64,000 nucleotides of DNA from Sciurus carolinensis (taxonomy: Eukaryota > Chordata > Mammalia > Rodentia > Sciuridae). Location of the stretch: the NCBI RefSeq assembly GCF_902686445.1, contig NC_062214.1:42665454-42729453 (forward strand). The letters are read 5' to 3'. How positions within the stretch are numbered: the first letter of the stretch is position 1; each line of letters starts with the position of its first letter. Made by a program: the position numbers and the translations under genes. Shown one piece after another: positions 53,305 through 63,967 of the stretch. Under the pieces are notes generated by a model. It saw nothing but the letters and a program-made list of their open reading frames with translations, was not told the origin of the DNA and made no database searches.

Positions 53305-55115
53305 CTGAAGGCAAGAGATTGCCACAACTGACGTCTTTGAGTCTTTAATTCTTACAGCAATGCAGGGGTGAGCAGCAAGGGAGAAGTTTCTGCCACCCTG
53401 TTCCCAGTAGGAGGGGAGGGCAGGAGAATGACTGTAGGTGAGAAATGACCGGTGGTCTGGGGAACACGGATGGCTGAATTCCCAACACTTGACCTTCCCG
53501 AAACAGGGGTTTCAAGTGGCCCCGCTAAAGCTGAGAACTTCTCATTAGCCTGTGATTGTGAACATCGAACATTGTGGGGAAATTACAATAGCAGCAGCTG
53601 CTGTTGGGTAAACATCTACTGTTTTAGACACCAAGCTTCAAGCTTTAGGTGGATTATTTCCTTTCACCCTTTTAAAAACCTTCTGAGATAAGCATCAAGG
53701 GCATTCTCTTAAGACTCAGAAAAAATTACAATAGAAAACAAGAAGTGTGGCCCAGGTGTCCACATATAACTGAATGTTACATGAATGCAAAGTCCCGAAA
53801 CTGAAAAATGAGAACATCCTCAAAGGTCTGAGTATGTAGTGGGACTGCTTGGAGCCAAATGAGACCTTTGGATCAACATAATTTGCCATAAGTGGATTTA
53901 AAAAAAAAAAAAAACTTCCGTATATGTCCTATGTAATAGGTCATATAGCATCATTATATGTGTTTTCAATCAGTATATTTTAGAGGGAGAAATGGAAGAT
54001 CAGAGAGGAGGAGAACCTGCCCAGGATCACACAGCTTGTCAATAAGATATACCTCTCAGTGGTGAAGTGACTAATGTTGGATATATATGTTCTGATGGTG
54101 TCCTAAGATCAAATGTCTGTGGGAGTCATTAGAGTGTGATGCCACCACTTCATGTCATACAATGGGTGCATTGTGATAGAACTGAGTTAGTGCACACCTC
54201 CAGTGATAGAGTTCACAGATTAATGTTAGAAGCCTATCTGTGACTTTCCCCTTTAAATCAGTAAAAATACCATATCATGAAGGGATTGTGGAGCTCTCTA
54301 GTCCAGCCCTATGCCATATGTAGATCCAGAGGGGTTGGGTGACTTGCCCAAGGTCACACAGCTGGATAAAGGGAAACCACACATCATTCCCAGGTGCAGC
54401 TGCAAATCTGTTTGTATCTGCTTCCTCTCTGCCTCTCTAGAATGCCTCTTTGCCACTACAGAGTTTCAAGAGTTCAAGTCTAGAGGGCAGAAGGGGGTGG
54501 GTTTGGTTTTTAAGCTCCTTCACAGGTTATAGGCAAGATTTTACTCTTGAACTGAAAGTAGGAATTTATTTAGTGTGATTGAAGACATGGTATCTCTCTC
54601 TTTGCCACCCCAATAATTAGGACCTTCTTGTCCCACTGAAAAATGAAATTATTATTCTACAGGACACAAAAGAAGAAAAATGAAAAAAAAACAGACGTGA
54701 TTTGTGGGTTTCCTGTTCCTGTTTGGACATTTCCCAGAAAAGGCAACTAATTCTTCATTGATCCATAGGAAAAGGGAATCTCCTAGTCCTGTGATGTCAT
54801 GGCACAGGCAAAGTCAAAGGCAAGGAGAGCTCAACTTAGCTCAGATCACAACCAGGCTCCTTGTCTCTTGTCTGACTCCTCCACCAGTAAGTCAATAAAG
54901 TCACTCTACTGGGTTCCTAGAGGCTATGTTTAGGGTGTGGTAAGACTCTACCATACTCATATACATGGACAGGGTGGGAGTAATAAAGCTGACACCTGGC
55001 ATCATGGTGTCCGTGGTCCATGGTTGAGGGGCAACAGGGAACAAGGGGCAATCTCACCCCGAGACGAACAATGGACAACCCAGACAAAAACTAAGCACTT
55101 TCTGAATGCAACCAT
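53305..55115. other. Mostly unique sequence with MIR scraps
   Basis: MIR cores are visible at 54000-54045 ('gcccaggatcacacagcttg') and 54330-54365 ('gacttgcccaaggtcacaca'). The rest is unassigned; frames do not exceed 79 codons. Confidence 0.5.
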
Positions 55116-55119
55116 GGTG

Positions 55120-55505
55120 TATCAGTTAGCCTCTGCTGCATAACAAACCCAAAATTTAGAGGCTAGAACAACCACCCTTTATATAGCTCATGAGTCTTCA
55201 CATGAGCAATTTGAGTTGGGCTCAGCTGGGTGAGGCTTTTGGTCCTGACAGGGTTCACTCCTACATCCTTGGCCTGCTGCTGGGTTTGCTGGGTCTGGCT
55301 GATCTCAGATGGCTCATCTGAGGTGGTGTGTCTCTGCTCCATGTGGTCTCTGGTCCTCAGCAGGATAGCCTGGTCTTTATACCTTATGGCTGGCAGGATC
55401 CCAAAACAAGAGCCCAAAACAGAAGTCACTCCCCTCATATTCCAATGGCTAAAACACATCATAAGGTCAGTCTTGATTGAAGGACTAGAAATGATCCCCA
55501 GCTCT
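55120..55505 (-). mobile_element. MLT1-like LTR, antisense
   Basis: 'tgtatcagttagcctctgct' and 'gcataacaaacccaaaattt' at the left is the reversed 3' end. 'cagctgggtgaggcttttgg' and 'gaagtcactcccctcatatt' follow. The overlapping 92- and 99-codon frames are incidental. Confidence 0.7.
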
Positions 55506-55509
55506 TGAT

Positions 55510-56115
55510 GGGAGAGACTACAAAGTCATATTGCCAAGAAGCATAAAAAACAGGGAGGAGAGAAGGAGTGTCACCATGTTTGCAAGTGATCTTTCCTGAG
55601 ATCCATTCTAACTCTTCTAGGAACAAAGTAGGAGCTCCAGAAGAAGAAAAGGAAAAAAAGAAGTGGGATTAAACAGTCCGTCCAAGTAAGGTTTTGTGGC
55701 ACTAGTGTACTGCACACCTACTATGTGCAAACCTTAAGCATCAGCAGTGGGCAGACCTCTGAGCAGTAGCTGGCCAGAGCCTCCTAGCACTGCCTCAGGA
55801 GAGCCAGTTGTTAGATATTCAGGAATTTCATGAGTCACTTGATAAACCATCATAGCTTGAAATTGACTACGGTGGGAATATTTACACCCTGGGACTTGGC
55901 AAGCACTGCAAAACAGGTGCTTCTTCTCCCAGAGAGCTGGTTCCCCAGCACACCACTGCCTGTAGGCCAGACAAACACTGTCTCCTCCAATCTAGTAAGA
56001 CAGACAGACAAGGAAAGATTGCAATGCACCAATCAGACTTGATGACTTCAATATACCAAGTAAACTGAGAGCCTGAAAACTTCAAGGGCAAAGGAATTCA
56101 TAGTTCCCAGGAGGT
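55510..56115. other. Unique sequence, nothing recognised
   Basis: A phrase 'gcacacctactatgtgcaaa' near 55710 is L2-tail-like. No supported gene. Confidence 0.45.
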
Positions 56116-56119
56116 AGAG

Positions 56120-56262
56120 ATTAGGGAGGGCATCGTGGAGACGGGGCTGTTTGTAGCTGGGCCTTGAAGGAAAAATAAGGATTGCCATGACCAGAGAGAG
56201 GTACAGCTGCAGCCTGAGGGAACAGTATAAAGTCAGAGGCATCTTCAGAGAGTCGTAGCCCA
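56120..56262 (+). mobile_element. L2 LINE fragment
   Basis: 'gtttgtagctgggccttgaa' and 'ctgagggaacagtataaagt' match the L2 3' region. Confidence 0.6.
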
Positions 56263-56289
56263 CCTGGCAGGAGGGGCTCTGATTGCAGG

Positions 56290-56635
56290 TGTTTTATTTA
56301 GTATCAGTTTGACCTCAAGTGACAGAAAACCCCCAATAGCAGTGACTTAAATGAGTCAGCTGGGTTTTTTTGGGGGGTGTCTGTTTGATTGATTTGTTTT
56401 CCTAAAGGATTCAGGGCCCGTATCCATATGCTAACTAGGTCCAAGCCTGCTTGGCTTCAAGATCAAGCACATCCAGGGTGGTGTGGCCACAGACAGCAAG
56501 TCCAGTTTCATCCTCTCCCCATGAGCGATGCTGAAAAATAACTGGGCTACCACAGGCAAGGTGGCTCTGCCCACTACCCAGCCCTTCACATCACCCCTTA
56601 CTCTAGAATCTCAGAGAACAGGTGCATGATCTTCT
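56290..56635. mobile_element. Degenerate old repeat, family uncertain
   Basis: 'aagtgacagaaaacccccaa' and 'tagcagtgacttaaatgagt' recall an old mammalian repeat that begins with 'gacagaaacccaactcaaac'. Too eroded to name. Confidence 0.35.
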
Positions 56636-56644
56636 CTCTAAGGT

Positions 56645-56770
56645 GCAGCAGCCCCAAAGTTGACACCTAGCTCCCCAACTCACTGTGTGAGCTTGAACAT
56701 ATTGCTTAATCTTTGGCAATCTGGTTTCCCACACAGGGAAATGGAGCAAAGTAACTCACAGAATTCAGGG
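56645..56770 (+). mobile_element. MIR SINE fragment
   Basis: 'actcactgtgtgagcttgaa' and 'ggtttcccacacagggaaat' are MIR core and right half. Confidence 0.65.
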
Positions 56771-56774
56771 AACG

Positions 56775-58485
56775 GGCCTATGTAGAACTTGACTGTAGGT
56801 GGGCGATCAGGGAAATGGGGTGACGGAGTAATGTGTTTGGAGGAGGGGCACGCAAATGAGCAGGCATGTACATGGTAAGAGAGATTCTTTCCAGGCCCTG
56901 GCCAAAGCCCCTCTTGGCCTCCATTTGTCTGCTCTGAGAAGCAAGTCCTCTCTCTTTCCCAGGCTTCGGTGGACAGGATAGCTGTGGTGGAAAGGGGGCC
57001 CAGGGGGCCTAATCCTTGTGGAGTTTGGTTCTACGTGGGCAGCTGTGACCACTGAACCTTGACCCCTTCAGACCAGCATTGCTGACGTAGCCACGTCAAA
57101 CACAGAGTCCGTGGAGGTGACTGCCCCAGCCCACAGCCTGCCCCCACTCATCCACAGCTCACACCCATAGTTGGGACAGGACAGTCACACCTGCCTGGAA
57201 TGGGCCTCTTTGGGAATTGATGCCCTTCCCTCCAGAATCAAGGGGCAGTGCTGTCGGGTTGCAGATGGAGAGGGAGTGAGGACAGGAAGTTCACTGGGTC
57301 AGAGTTCCAAGCAAATATTTGGCAGATCAATGGTCAAGGTTGACCTTTAGTGTTCATCCCTGGGTCATCAGGAAGTGGCTTCCTGCCACTCTCGCCCACA
57401 TCTCCCCTCCCTGCAGCCATCAAGGACAGGACTTTCCTGACTGGGGTCAGGGGCCCACTCGCCCTGGTAGCCCCTGGCCTAGAGCTGCCCATCTTGCTCT
57501 CCTAACCCCAGGTAGTCCTAGGTCGCAACATTTTCCTCCCCAGAGAAAGAATCAAGAAACCAGCCTCCATCTAGGGGAGTCTCTGGCTTTGTGAAGCCCC
57601 CTCCTGGTGAAAGACTACCTCCCTGGCTGTCTCCTCAACCACACTGGGCACACATCCCTGGCCCCCATCCAAGCTGATGAAGACATCTCTTTCCCAGGTT
57701 CCTGTGGCAGAGAGCCTTGGAGGGAGGAGGGGGGCTGGACCCCAGCTTCACTGTGTCTAGAAAGGGGACTTCCCCTTCTCAGAAAGCGGCCAGTGTTGTC
57801 GAGAGCCCAGAGCAAAGCAGCACCTCTCTAAGCACTTTGTTCCACTTGCCGGAGGGCTAAAAATACACTGGCACTGCCAAACGCCATCCTCTAGAGCCCA
57901 GGGGAGCTGGCAGTGGAGAATAGTTATCCTAGCACCTGGCACTATTAAAAGGAGCAGGCAGAATTAGCCAGGCTCCTAGGTGCCTCCTGCTCACTTTGTC
58001 CCCAGAGACACTGCATTCTGTCTATTCTTGCAGAGGCTTGGGCTTCCCTGCACCCTTGCCTCATCCTGCTTCTTCTCTCTTTCCCCAGGCTGGACCCCAC
58101 TCACCCATGGGGTGTTCATGTGAATGTGCATTTACAGATGTCAAACGGCAGCTCTGCTGCAAAACACAGCGGGAGCTTCCAATTCCTCCAGCAAAGCCAC
58201 AATTAGCAGCAAGGCTAAAAATGAACATCCCCGTAGTGAGCCATAACCCAGTGGCTTACATTCAAAAAATGGACATCGACACCCTCTTTCAATCAGTCTT
58301 TCCAGGACCCTGAGCCTCTTTGAGAGTCTGATGGAAACTATGATCCCAGAAAAAATGCTCCTAAGTCACATTCCAGCAATTTTAGGGAATTTGTGGATAC
58401 CAGCAACCCCATCAAGGACAACACACCCCACCTTGGAAAACAGGTGCTGAACTAGACCCTGAGATGGAAAGATAAATAAGAAAGG
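56775..58485. other. 1.7 kb repeat-poor unique sequence, candidate regulatory block
   Basis: No transposon recognised. It contains CTAAAAATA (57857-57865, MEF2-like), a TATA-like actattaaaagg (57941-57952), and a palindromic aaggttgacctt near 57337-57348. Pyrimidine-rich tracts before 'ccccag' occur near 58080-58090. Frames of up to 105 codons have no family features. Confidence 0.35.
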
Positions 58486-58490
58486 GACTA

Positions 58491-58575
58491 GGACTGGGGG
58501 TGCATCTCAGTGGTAGAGCACTTGTGTAGCACGCATGAGGTCCTGAGTCCAATCCTCAGCACCCCAAAAATAAAT
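58491..58575 (+). mobile_element. ID SINE, sense, with TSD
   Basis: 'tgcatctcagtggtagagca' and 'tgagtccaatcctcagcacc' carry the two boxes. Imperfect flanks ataaataagaaagggact (58472-58489) and ataaataagagagagact (about 58576-58593) mark the insertion. Confidence 0.9.
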
Positions 58576-58594
58576 ATAAATAAGAGAGAGACTG

Positions 58595-58832
58595 TAATGC
58601 AGAAAACACACTGCATGTTCAAAGAGAGGTGAGGACCAGGGATTAGGGGTTGGGGAGGGTGGTTATATGGCATATAGGGAAAAGGGGGCATTCGGATGGG
58701 GTTTTGAAGGAGAAATAGAGAAAAGGTATGGTTGGAGACTGTGTGTACATAGAATTTGTGTTCACAGCAGGGCATGAAGAAGAAAACTCATTCGGAAGCA
58801 GGGACAATCTGAAGACTTGTAGAAGATATGAA
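58595..58832 (+). mobile_element. L2 LINE fragment
   Basis: 'ggatggggttttgaaggaga' and 'acagcagggcatgaagaaga' match the L2 3' body. Diverged. Confidence 0.45.
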
Positions 58833-58837
58833 GGGTG

Positions 58838-59168
58838 AGTGTGTTTTCTCTTGCTGAATAACAATCTAACACAAATGCAGATGCTGGAAATAACACACAT
58901 GCACTATTTCATCTTTGGTGGGTCAGGGCCTGGGCACAACTGGCTGGGTTCCCTGCTCAGGAACTCTCCAGGATTAACAATGTATCAGCTGGGGCTATGA
59001 TTTTGTCTGAGGCTTAACAAGAAGGAATCTTCTCCCAGGTTCATTCAGATTGTTTCCAGGATTCATTCCTCACCCCAGCTATTGACTAGAGGCTGCCTTC
59101 AGCTCCTAGGACCACCTGCGGCTCCCTGCCATGCCCTCTCCATGGGTAATTTACAACATGGCTGTTTA
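58838..59168 (-). mobile_element. MLT1-like LTR, antisense, diverged
   Basis: 'ttgctgaataacaatctaac' and 'ggtgggtcagggcctgggca' at the left, and 'tgggtaatttacaacatggc' at the right, fit the antisense LTR layout of the 51.9 and 55.1 kb copies. Confidence 0.5.
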
Positions 59169-59379
59169 TTTTCAAGTTGGCAGAATCTTTATAAAGTCTG
59201 CTAAGACAGATATATGATATAAAGAAGACAGAAATGCCATATTCTTGCTTCTTGCTGGAAGCAAGCCACAGATTTTACCCACTCTCAAGAGGAGGGGATC
59301 ATCCGGAGGTAACACCAATATCATGGCGCTATCTTGGAATTCTGTCCCCCGCAGCAAGTCTTAGCTGAAAAAAGAGTTG

Positions 59380-59485
59380 GAGGGAGTTGCGACTGCCCTT
59401 GTGTTAAGTATGATTAGGAGTTTGAACAGTATCCTGTGGAAGACAGGAAACCACTGAAAGGGAATGGAGAGGGAAGGATGAGGAT
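59380..59485 (+). mobile_element. L2 LINE fragment
   Basis: 'atgattaggagtttgaacag' and 'ggaaaccactgaaagggaat' match the L2 phrase 'aaggagtttggattttatt...ggaagccattggaggg'. Confidence 0.6.
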
Positions 59486-59589
59486 GAGGCAAAAGGTCAA
59501 TAGGAAGGTAAGTGCCAGGGTTCAGGGTTCAGGGTTCAAGGATAACAGTCTGTGGTCATGGGATGCAGAAGAAAGGTTCAATATCTGAC

Positions 59590-59888
59590 TGGCTGACCCG
59601 AATTTCCTTTTGGTCTCTACTCAAGTGTCACCTGATCAGTAAGGCTCTCCCCATCTACACAACATAAGAGAGTCACCCACTCCTCCTTCCACCCCTCACC
59701 GAACCTTATGCTCACAGCACTTACCATAATGTGCCCTACTATGTGTTTCTTTCTTTTTTAAATTTTATCGACTTATTGTCTTTGTCGCCTTGTAGAATGG
59801 AAGGATTTGTTCAGCTTACTGCTGTATCTCCAGCCTACAGAACAGTCCCTGGGATATAGAACATATTCAATGAATGTTTGCTAACTGC
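59590..59888 (+). mobile_element. L2 LINE 3' end, sense
   Basis: Clear L2 3' UTR order: 'gtctctactcaagtgtcacc', 'agcacttaccataatgtgcc', 'tattgtctttgtcgccttgt', 'ctgctgtatctccagcctac', 'gaacagtccctgggatatag' and 'caatgaatgtttgctaactg'. Confidence 0.88.
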
Positions 59889-59993
59889 ATCAATCAATCA
59901 TCAATCAATGTGTTCTAAAGATGTCTAACAATAGACTTGCTAGGATTTCATACAAGAAAGATGCCTTGACAGCTTTAAAAAATATATATTAGA

Positions 59994-60155
59994 GCCGGGC
60001 ACAGTGGCACATGCCTGTAATCTCGGTGACTCAGGAGGCTAGCAAGTTCCAGGCTAGCCTCAGCAACTTAGTGAGACTCTGTCTCAGAATAAAAATAAAA
60101 AGGGGTAGGAATGTGGCTCAGTAGCAAAGTCCCTCTGGGTTCAATCCCCAGAACA
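59994..60155 (+). mobile_element. B1-dID SINE, sense
   Basis: 'gccgggcacagtggcacatg', 'cctgtaatctcggtgactca', 'gtgagactctgtctcagaat' and tail 'ctctgggttcaatccccaga'. Followed by tcaatc repeats and a (TG)n-rich tract. Confidence 0.92.
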
Positions 60156-60177
60156 ATCAGTCAATCTATATCAATCT

Positions 60178-60240
60178 CAATATATATGTGTGTTTATATA
60201 TATATGCATGTGTGCGTGTATGTGTGTGGGTGTGTGTACT
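60178..60240. repeat. (TA)n/(TG)n-rich simple repeat
   Basis: Interrupted tatatatgtgtg, tgtgcgtgtatg and tgtgggtgtgtgt blocks. Alternating purine-pyrimidine. Confidence 0.88.
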
Positions 60241-60415
60241 AGAGTACTTAGTAAGTGTACATATTTGGGGGGGTACAGCGAGACATTCCAATTCCTGTAT
60301 ATGAGGTATAAGGATAAGATAAGGGACACTGATATTTCCATCATCTCAAACATTTATCATTTCTCTGTGTTTGGAACACTCAAAATCCTCTTTACTGGCT
60401 AATTCGGAATATTCT

Positions 60416-60503
60416 TTTTTTTTTTTTTTTTTTCGGGGATCGAACTCAGGGCCTTGTGCTTGCAAGGCAAACACTCTACCAGCTGAGCTATCTTCCCAGC
60501 CCA
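60416..60503 (-). mobile_element. Young ID SINE, antisense, perfect 16-base TSD
   Basis: The T-run (reversed A-tail) leads into 'cggggatcgaactcagggcc' and 'ctctaccagctgagctatct'. The exact duplication taattcggaatattct lies at 60400-60415 and 60504-60519. A perfect long TSD with a pure tail marks a recent insertion. Confidence 0.97.
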
Positions 60504-60990
60504 TAATTCGGAATATTCTGTTACCAAGCATAGTTATCCTACTGTGCTATAGAATATTAGAAGTTATTCCTCTTTTCAAGTGTGCCCCTGTGCCATTAAC
60601 CATCTTCTCTTCATCCCTCTTCCCCCATGCCCTTCCCAAACTCTGATAACCACAACTCTAGTCCCTACTTTTTGGAGATTAATTTTTTTAGTTTCCACAT
60701 ATCAATGAGAACACATGGCATTTGCTTTTCTGTGCCTGATTCATTTCACTTAACAAAATGTTATCCAGTTCCATCCATGTTGCTGCAAATGATGGGATTT
60801 TGTTGCTTTTTATGGCTGAATAATGTTCCACTGTGTTTACATATCACATTTTCTTTATTCATTCATTATTAGTTGGCAGTGCCTCGGCTAATTCCACATC
60901 TTGACAATTGTGAATAGTGCTGCAATAAACACATGAGTGCACATGTCTCTTCCACATTCTTATTTCAATTTTCTTGGATACATACCCAAG

Positions 60991-61050
60991 AACTTGAACT
61001 TGTGATCCTCCTGCCTCAGCCTCCTGAGTCACTGGGATTATGGGTATACA
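60991..61050 (-). mobile_element. B1 fragment, antisense, inside L1
   Basis: 'aacttgtgatcctcctgcct' and 'cagcctcctgagtcactggg' are the reversed B1 core. The L1 text resumes at 'cagtagtgagattgctagat'. No ID tail is present. Confidence 0.85.
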
Positions 61051-61231
61051 GTAGTGAGATTGCTAGATCATAAAGGATTCCTATTTCTAGTTTTCAGAAG
61101 GTACTCCATCCTCTTTTTCTTAACAGTTATACTAATTTGCATTTCCACCAAATGAGAATTGGTATGAGAATTCTCCTTTCTCTGAATCCTTACCAGCATC
61201 TGTCATTTTTTGTCTTTTTTTTAACCCTCTT

Positions 61232-61428
61232 GTATTTTCTTTTGTGTCCAGTGCTATTTGTCCAGTGAGCTACATCCCCAGTCAATTTTATTTTCTTATT
61301 TTGAGACAGGACCTCAGTTGCTGAGGGTCTTACTAAATTGACAGGCTGACCTTGAATTCTCAATCCTCCTGCCTCAGTCTCCCTACTCACTGGAATTACT
61401 GGCACATGCCACCATGCCTGGAACTCTT
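61232..61428 (-). mobile_element. B1-dID SINE, antisense, inside L1
   Basis: 'gtgagctacatccccagtca', 'attttgagacaggacctcag', 'ctcaatcctcctgcctcagt' and 'catgccaccatgcctgg'. Confidence 0.9.
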
Positions 61429-61995
61429 TTTTCCTTTTTGATAATAGCCATTCTAACTGGGGTGAGGTGATCTCTCATTGTGGTTTGGATTTGCATTTCC
61501 CTGATGATGAATGATGTTGAGGAATTTTTTATGTGTATCAGTCATTCATATTTCCTCTTGTGAAATGACTAGTCAGGTCATTCACCTATGTTTAACTGGA
61601 TTATTCAGGTTGCTGCTGTTGGATTGAGTCCTTATATGTTCTGGAACTTAGTCCCTTGTCAGATAAATAGTTGGCAATATTATCTCCTGTTCCACAGGTT
61701 GTCTCTTTATTTTGTCAATTATTTCCTTTTCTGTAAGGATACTTTTTAATTTGATGTAATCCATTTGTCTGTTTTTGCCTCTGTTGCCTATACTTTTGAG
61801 GTCACATCCAAAAAAGTGTTTAAAGTGTTTTCCTTGCATTTTCTCCTAGTAGTTTCATAGTTTGGGGCCATACATTTAAGCCTTTGATTCATTTTGAGTT
61901 GATTTTTGTATATTGTGAGAGACGGGTATCTTATTTTATCTTCTGCTCATGGATATCCAATTTTCAAGACCCATTTATGGAAAAAAATTGTCCTT

Positions 61996-62180
61996 GCCAG
62001 ACACAATGGCACATGCCTATAATCCCAGGTACTCGGAAGGCTAAGGCAGGAGGATCACAAGTTCAAGGCCAGTCTTAGCAACTTAGCAAGATCCCACCTC
62101 CAAAAAATTTTTTGGAAGGGCTGGGGATATAGCTCAGTAGTAGAGCACCCCTGGGTTCAATCCCAGTACCCAAAAAATAA
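61996..62180 (+). mobile_element. B1-dID SINE, sense, inside L1
   Basis: 'gccagacacaatggcacatg', 'cctataatcccaggtactcg', 'gaaggctaaggcaggaggat', then 'gctggggatatagctcagta' and 'cctgggttcaatcccagtac'. Confidence 0.93.
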
Positions 62181-62549
62181 AAAGTGAAGGAAGGACCTAT
62201 CCTATTCTTTCTTTAATATATATGTTTGATGTCTTCATTGATAATCAGTTGACTGTAGAGGTGTGAATTTTTTTCTGGGCTCCCTATTCTGTTCCATTGG
62301 TCTATGTGTCCATTTTCACATCCGTACCCTGCTGTTTTGTTTACTATTGCTTTGGAATATGCTTTGAAGTCACATATTGTAATGCCTATAATTTTGTTCT
62401 TTTTGCTTCAGGATCACATTCTCTATTTGGAGTCTTTTGTGGTTCCATCTAAAACTTAGGAGTTTTTTTTTTTTTTTTCTATTTCTGTGATAAATGACAT
62501 TGGTATTTTGATAGGAATTGTACTGAATCTGTAGATTAGTTTTGTGCTG

Positions 62550-63080
62550 TGTGCAATGGGATAATGCTGCTCGGTGATATGGAAGGAGAGGTGCAGCATA
62601 ACAAGCAGATAACAAGCTGAACTTAGGTCCAGTGGATCTGAGATGGATGGTGATCAGCAAGGTCGGCTATGTAATGGGAAGGTAGAAATGTGAGATTCAG
62701 GGTTCATGAGATAGGGAAAAAGTAATGGATTACAAAAGGCATAGAAGAAGATACAGGGTTAAATGAAAAGACACCCAAGGGTGCTCCCTGGAAAAGAAGA
62801 AAGAGCCAATATGAGAAGAAGAAGATGCAAGGGTGCCTGGAAAAGGGCTCCAAGAAGGAAGGCAGGTCCTGTTCAATGCTACTGAGAGCTGAACAAACAA
62901 GATCAGAATTTGAACAATTTGCAGACTGAAGGTCACTGGTGACAACAAGAGCAGTCTCCGGGAATTGGAGGTTTCCAGGTCCACAAGAGGTTGAAAGAGG
63001 GTGTCAGTCATTTCTCTAACAAGAGTTGTGATTGATGGGAAGGGAGAAAGAAGAGGGTGGTTCTAAGAGCAGGTACAGGA
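62550..63080. other. Unique, purine-rich sequence
   Basis: A/G-rich throughout, with repeated 'gaagaag' and 'ggaaaag' words. The 93-codon minus-strand frame (62730-63011) has no family features. Confidence 0.45.
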
Positions 63081-63081
63081 A

Positions 63082-63265
63082 GCCAGTCGTGGTGCTGCAC
63101 ACCTATAATCCCAGCAACCCGGGAGGCTGAGGCAGGAAGAGCACAAGTTCAAGGCCAGCCTCAGCAACTTTTAACAAGGCTGTAAGCCAACTTAGTGAGA
63201 CCCTGTCTCAAAATTTTAAAAAGGGGTGGGGATACTAGCTCAGTGGTAAAACATCCCTGGATTCA
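63082..63265 (+). mobile_element. B1-dID SINE, sense
   Basis: 'gccagtcgtggtgctgcaca', 'cctataatcccagcaacccg', 'gagaccctgtctcaaaattt' and tail 'gctcagtggtaaaacatccc'. Confidence 0.92.
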
Positions 63266-63397
63266 GGGATGGACAAAAGTTGCTGGTCTAACAGCACAGA
63301 CTCAGCAAACTCACCCTCCTCCACAGCGGATACCTTCCAGGACCCCTGTAGACAGATGCCCGAAATCACAGAAAATACCAACTCTATATAAACTATG

Positions 63398-63422
63398 TTT
63401 TGTTTTGTTTTGTTTTGTTTTG
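63398..63422 (-). repeat. (GTTTT)n simple repeat
   Basis: Five gtttt units at the reversed tail of the following SINE. Confidence 0.95.
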
Positions 63423-63606
63423 CTTTTGTGATACCAGAGATGAATCCTGGGAGTGCTCTACCACTGAGCTACATCCCCAGCCCTTTATGTTTTTTATTTT
63501 GAGATAGGGTCTCACTAAGTTGCCAAGGTTGGCCTTGAACTTGTGATCCTCCTGCCTCAGCCTCCTGAGTCACTAGGATTATGGGTATACACCACCACAC
63601 CTGGCT
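63423..63606 (-). mobile_element. B1-dID SINE, antisense, inside Tigger
   Basis: 'ctctaccactgagctacatc', 'attttgagatagggtctcac', 'tgtgatcctcctgcctcagc' and 'ccaccacacctggct'. Tigger sequence before (ctatgtttt) and after (ctgtttttttcctat) rejoins cleanly. Confidence 0.93.
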
Positions 63607-63967
63607 CTGTTTTTTTCCTATACATATATACCTACGATAAAATTTAATTTATAAATTAGCCATGGTAAGAGGTTAATAACAAAAGCTAATGATGAAAAAA
63701 AAACAATTGTGATGATACACTATAGTAAAATTGCCAACATCACTACTCTGGCACATCAGGGCCATTATCAAATAAAATAAGGATTACTTGAACACAAGTG
63801 TTGCAATACTGCAACAGGTGATCTGTTTACTGAGAGGACTAGTAAGTGACTAACAGACAGGTAGTATATACAGCATGGATCCACTGGAAAAAAGATGCTC
63901 ACCCCAGGGGTGACAGAGAAGATGGCATGAGATTTTATTATGCTACTCAGAATGATGCTCACTTTAG

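Larger units (their letters stand above)
60245..62548 (-). mobile_element. L1 LINE, antisense, about 1.7 kb of 3' UTR and ORF2 end after removing SINEs
   Basis: Read backwards it follows L1 order: 'aacatttatcatttctctgt', 'gttccatccatgttgctgca', 'aatagtgctgcaataaacac', 'gatttgcatttccctgatga', 'cttatatgttctggaactta', 'gtttcatagtttggggccat' and 'ctgttccattggtctatgtg'. It breaks off near 62548. It is heavily mutated, with no intact frame, and carries four SINE inserts. Confidence 0.9.
63303..63967. mobile_element. Tigger (Tigger1/MER2-type) fragment, interrupted by SINE, continuing past window
   Basis: The left end 'agcggataccttccaggacc' and 'actctatataaactatgttt', then beyond the SINE 'ataaaatttaatttataaat', 'aaataaaataaggattactt', 'gatctgtttactgagaggac' and 'tatacagcatggatccactg' follow a Tigger1-type consensus. 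It runs opposite to the smaller 11.56 kb copy. It reaches a terminal B1 insertion at 63968, so the rest lies outside. Confidence 0.82.

Noticed and set aside
57330..57350. Palindromic aaggttgacctt as a nuclear-receptor site
   Set aside because: Half-site spacing does not match a standard response element, so it is listed only as part of a candidate regulatory block.
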